Shown one piece after another: positions 61,601-64,000 of a DNA stretch of 64,000 nt. The number at the start of each line of letters is the position of its first letter. The first letter of the stretch is position 1. This DNA comes from Cytophagales bacterium (GTDB lineage Bacteria > Bacteroidota > Bacteroidia > Cytophagales > Cyclobacteriaceae), in NCBI GenBank assembly GCA_017303795.1, contig JAFLBR010000006.1, forward strand, positions 285,470-349,469. Direction: 5' to 3'. A program made the translations under genes and the position numbers. The notes beneath the pieces are model-generated. The model ran no database searches. It was not told the DNA's origin and saw only the letters and a list, made by a program, of their open reading frames with translations.

Positions 61601-64000
61601 TATATCGCGGCTTTTCAAGCGTGTTGTTATCAAACGTTCCCGTACCACCCGACCATGAATAAGCGCCTGGCGCAAATGTTACTAATCCTTGAATCTCAAT
61701 ATCATTCTGATCAACACATATCGCCAGATCAGGGCCAGCTGTAAAAATTGCTTTCGGATTTACATTCACTGTAATGGTGAATGAATTACCCAAACAACTT
61801 CCGGTTTGAGAAGTTGGTGTAACAGTATAGGTTACTACCTGGTTAACACCCGAGTTGTTGATCAGCACATCGTCAATGATCGAACCTGACGCCAACGAAG
61901 TAGTTTCTCCGGTAACATTGGGTTGCGCTGCCGCAGTCCACGTAAAGTTTGCCGCTAATGCATTCCCTACGGTGTTCACATTGTTTTGCAAATCATAACC
62001 CACCGTAGAACCACTACAGATATCCGGTGCTGTTGCAGAAATACCTACTGGTTCAGGTTTAACTGTTATCGTAATCTGGAATGAAGCACCTATGCAACCA
62101 TTTGTCCCGGTTGGTGTAATCGTATAAACCACTAGTTGATCGGTGTTGCTGAGGTTGGTTATGATATCTGTAATGATCGGACCATTAACAGCAATCGTAC
62201 TTTCTCCGGTTACCAAAGGATTAACATTGTTGGTAGCTACCCAGCTAAACGTGCTTCCTACATTATTTCCAAGCGAAGCAACATTCAACAGTAAGTTGTA
62301 ATTGATGGCCTCATCGCTACACACCGTTTTAATATCGTTCACCCCTACCGGCTCAGGATTAACCGTTACCACGTAATTAAACGAAGCTCCGATACAACCA
62401 CCAGGGGCAGTTGGAATAAAGGTATAGGTTACGGTACCCGGCAGACTTCCAACATTAACCGGATTATCAAGTATGGTAGAGGTTCCATTTGCCGTTACTG
62501 TTGCCGGAGTTATGGAGCCCGCTATTGTACTTGTCCACGTATAGGTTGTACCCGTCACATTAAATGCAGGTGTAAAATTCAATGCCCCTTCTCCACTGCA
62601 ACGAGTTACCGCTAACGGACTACTGGTAGTGATAGAAGCCGGATTAACCGTTACTACAACTACAATCGCAGTTCCGTTGCAACCATTCGCTGCTGGTGTG
62701 ATGGTGTAGGTAGCCGTACCTGCTACACTTGTTGTAGCGGTTAACGTTTGATTGATTGATGTTCCAAAGCCTGCGGTCGCTCCGCTTACATTGCTCTGTA
62801 CAACTGTCCAGCTATACGTTGCACTTGCTACGCCATTGCTCGTACTTAAGTTGATGTTGGTGGTCGCACCACTGCAAATCGCTTCTGCATTCGGGGCAGC
62901 AACTACATCCGGTAACGGATTTACCGTTACGATAACTGTGATCGGAGTTCCGTTGCAGCCTCCTGCATTAGGAGTAATTGTATACGTTGCAGTTCCAGCT
63001 GTTGAGCCGGTAGCTGTTAAGGTCTGATTGATTGTTGCGCCACTGGATGCTGTTGCTCCACTTACATTGTTTTGAACAACTGTCCAGCTATACGTTGCAC
63101 CTGCCACGCCATTGGTAGTGCTTAACGCGATGCTTGTATTCGCTCCGCTGCAAATAGTTTGACTAGCCGGTAACGCAACTACGTTTGGTGTAGGGTTAAC
63201 CGTTACCACCACTACTATCGGAGTTCCGTTGCAACCATTAGCACTTGGCGTGATGGTATAGGTAGCTGTTCCTGCTGCGCTGGTTGTAGCTGTTAAGGTT
63301 TGATTGATTGATGTTCCAAAGCCTGCTGTCGCTCCGCTTACATTGCTTTGTACAACGGTCCAGCTATACGTAGCACCTGTTACGCCATTGCTCGTACTTA
63401 AGTTGATGTTGGTGGTCGCACCACTGCAAATCGCTTCTGCATTCGGGGCAGCAACTACATCCGGTAACGGATTTACCGTTACGATTACAATTATCGGAGT
63501 GCCGTTACATCCGCCTGCTGCTGGTGTGATCGTATAAGTAGCCGTTCCCGCTGTTGAGCCGGTCGCTGTTAAGGTCTGATTGATTGTTGCTCCACTGGAT
63601 GCTGTTGCTCCACTTACATTGTTTTGAACAACTGTCCAGCTATAGGTTGCACCTGCTACGCCATTAGTGGTGCTTAACGCGATGCTTGTATTCGCTCCGC
63701 TGCAAATCGTTTGACTGGCCGGTAACGCAACTACGTTCGGTGTAGGGTTAACGGTTACTACCACTACTATCGGAGTACCGTTGCAACCATTCGCTGCTGG
63801 TGTGATGGTGTAGGTAGCTGTTCCTGCTGAACTTGTTGTAGCGGTTAAGGTTTGATTGATTGATGTTCCAAAGCCTGCGGTCGCTCCGCTTACATTGCTC
63901 TGAACAACTGTCCAGCTATACGTAGCACCCGCTACGCCATTGCTCGTACTTAAGTTGATGTTGGTGGTCGCACCACTGCAAATCGTTTCTGCATTCGGAG
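58632..64000 (-). CDS. giant T9SS adhesin-like protein with PKD-like repeats (partial at right edge)
   Basis: The minus-strand frame stays open through the right edge, so the start lies outside; 1788 residues are visible. In order: five near-identical PKD-like repeats of about 92 residues, alternating two types and each with a conserved Cys pair (TICSGA ... GGCNGT), three diverged repeats, an Ig-like region, two PKD domains (VEWNFGDFSG; YNWNFDDGDVLSG), a sandwich domain, an Omp28-like domain (KVLVEHFTTSQLN) without its usual CxxC, and a C-terminal T9SS type A signal (MIFPNPASLEFKFG to KLVVVNRN). It should be exported by T9SS and serve in adhesion or gliding (inference). Confidence 0.85.
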   Translation of the reverse strand, partial: PNAETICSGATTNINLSTSNGVAGATYSWTVVQSNVSGATAGFGTSINQTLTATTSSAGTATYTITPAANGCNGTPIVVVVTVNPTPNVVALPASQTICSGANTSIALSTTNGVAGATYSWTVVQNNVSGATASSGATINQTLTATGSTAGTATYTITPAAGGCNGTPIIVIVTVNPLPDVVAAPNAEAICSGATTNINLSTSNGVTGATYSWTVVQSNVSGATAGFGTSINQTLTATTSAAGTATYTITPSANGCNGTPIVVVVTVNPTPNVVALPASQTICSGANTSIALSTTNGVAGATYSWTVVQNNVSGATASSGATINQTLTATGSTAGTATYTITPNAGGCNGTPITVIVTVNPLPDVVAAPNAEAICSGATTNINLSTSNGVASATYSWTVVQSNVSGATAGFGTSINQTLTATTSVAGTATYTITPAANGCNGTAIVVVVTVNPASITTSSPLAVTRCSGEGALNFTPAFNVTGTTYTWTSTIAGSITPATVTANGTSTILDNPVNVGSLPGTVTYTFIPTAPGGCIGASFNYVVTVNPEPVGVNDIKTVCSDEAINYNLLLNVASLGNNVGSTFSWVATNNVNPLVTGESTIAVNGPIITDIITNLSNTDQLVVYTITPTGTNGCIGASFQITITVKPEPVGISATAPDICSGSTVGYDLQNNVNTVGNALAANFTWTAAAQPNVTGETTSLASGSIIDDVLINNSGVNQVVTYTVTPTSQTGSCLGNSFTITVNVNPKAIFTAGPDLAICVDQNDIEIQGLVTFAPGAYSWSGGTGTFDNNTLEKPRYILSAADKAVLVPTVRVLTLTIAASGVCPVETETMNLTLNPLPNASFIGLPAATPENGPDLILNAFQTGGLFTIAPGSGLTGTTIDGGTGFDQTFLTPANATLYDGTPATINTITYTFTNANGCTNSTSQTLRVNPLTNVDFTIIEKASLDGEGDLRVCADTGDLLLTPIIPGIPPDPGLSRNFISSDPILLPIIFDGTNYFIRTTNTPAGIYTVDFYFTNSSGVQTIKSRNIKVQASPVVSFTSTGSCIDSPTTFTNTSTLNPTPAGPIGTPTIASVEWNFGDFSGVTGAPAGTIPLGTNAGRTTGTYDVPSHTYGNASSYNVSLKVTTTQGCASTFTNSTPVIVGTIPVVNFDYFAICNNDSTVFKALITNLGSSTIAQYNWNFDDGDVLSGLGTVPPATHGGRTTGSFDEPTHKYVSTGGYDPTLSVTTNLGCTSLVRTRPITIVPYVTVLISSNTPPETFDTPAGWFIENLIDPDDNTFVSWKHGAPAGVEITAASSTGNVWWSGNNANTYFANEKSAVNSPCFDLDLLERPMIALDYFSDLENSLDGVVLQYSINGGATWELVGPAITETRDQGINWFNGAAIPSNPGNQILGQFGWTDEQKNWKNARFNLDMIPKAGNERRQVRFRLALGSNGTNDPNKTFDGFAFDNVYVGEKQRKVLVEHFTTSQLNISLTADAWLNGLYDQQLLSRDSSDFDHIQYHVNFNGVDPLNRDNPEDPAARALRYRVSQPPYTIMDGKLEPGKFTGLYNEINKIELDRRALVDPVFDLELEDLPTAENTKMSVRLTLTARKAYTRPILVNVALLEKDVNGNKNVLRKNLFTPAGRVIELPFTTNEQRTVEQLNVVLNVPIVNPNGLMLVAYVQDLQTNEILQSVVMRNGVAPKQTDPITAVDDIPAKAALNAIMIFPNPASLEFKFGLPADVAPGTSWKILDQRGIAVLSGDFEGAVNGIKPVDISELANAVYYVVMTSPQGATVHRKLVVVNRN
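62640..64000. repeat. 552-bp super-repeats encoding paired PKD-like domains
   Basis: Anchor strings such as GCTTCTGCATTCGG recur at 62881, 63433 and (one base changed) 63985, exactly 552 bases apart. Each 552-base unit codes two repeats of about 92 residues of slightly different type. Identity between units is high, which suggests recent expansion or conversion. The array continues past the right edge. Confidence 0.9.

Noticed and set aside
62752-63537. Two near-identical plus-strand frames 552 bases apart
   Set aside because: They are antisense shadows of the PKD-like repeats on the minus strand and not a gene pair.
62640-64000. CRISPR-like periodicity
   Set aside because: The units are 552 bases and protein coding, without short repeats and unique spacers.
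1-64000. tRNA or rRNA genes, prophage or transposase genes
   Set aside because: I looked for cloverleaf-like and transposase motifs and saw none. A tRNA search program would be needed to exclude them fully.

Overview
The window looks like a chromosome segment of a Bacteroidota bacterium, most likely from the Cytophagales/Cyclobacteriaceae side of the phylum (inference from gene content, no search run). Supporting signs are three proteins with type IX secretion (T9SS) C-terminal sorting signals, a HYC_CC_PP-type small metal protein, DUF3347, DUF4136, DUF4260 and CarboxypepD_reg-like proteins, many lipoproteins, and promoter-like matches to the Bacteroidota -33 TTTG / -7 TAnnTTTG consensus. No rRNA, tRNA, CRISPR array, prophage or transposase gene was seen. 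Coding is dense, with no gene-free stretch over 300 bases.

Layout. 1-2652 (minus) holds a kleisin / MksE-like / SMC-ATPase cassette (order MksF-MksE-MksB, equal to JetA-JetB-JetC of Wadjet), cut by the left edge. 2819-12670 (minus) is a mixed run: outer-membrane barrel, nucleoside hydrolase, bestrophin channel, transglutaminase, an AsmA-like gene broken by a (GT)5 repeat, DoxX, a lipoprotein and a cyclophilin. 12802-16709 has a band-7 protein, a CBS protein and an acyl-CoA oxidase-like enzyme. 16706-23094 holds two paralogous secreted T9SS proteins. 23156-26211 has a fatty acid hydroxylase/sterol desaturase, a dimethylargininase-like enzyme and an amino-acid permease.

26288-37284 (minus) is a copper/silver resistance island: AraC-type regulator with a CxxC sensor-like N-terminus, HMA-DUF4396 protein, HYC_CC_PP protein, CusA pump, TolC channel, two CusB-type adaptors (one with a heavy-metal-binding domain), DUF3347, TlpA thioredoxin and a sialidase-fold lipoprotein with a Met/His-rich loop. 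Several of these genes overlap by 4 bases, so they probably form one operon.

37397-45242 has glnS, DUF4260, a frameshifted lipoprotein, small envelope proteins, a cupin, a GH20 hexosaminidase and a MASE1 histidine kinase. 45417-52981 (minus) is an envelope module: TPR protein, outer-membrane barrel, SPOR protein, ExbB, ExbD, TonB. 53198-55249 (minus) carries a TerB-like protein, a rhomboid protease and holA. 55342-58635 (plus) is a two-gene signalling unit (sigma-54 response regulator and hybrid histidine kinase). 58632-64000 (minus) is the C-terminal part of a very large T9SS adhesin-like protein with near-identical PKD-like repeats, running off the right edge.

Two genes (AsmA-like and the lipoprotein at 39492) are each broken at a simple sequence repeat. 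This could be phase variation, decay, or base-calling error, and raw reads would decide.
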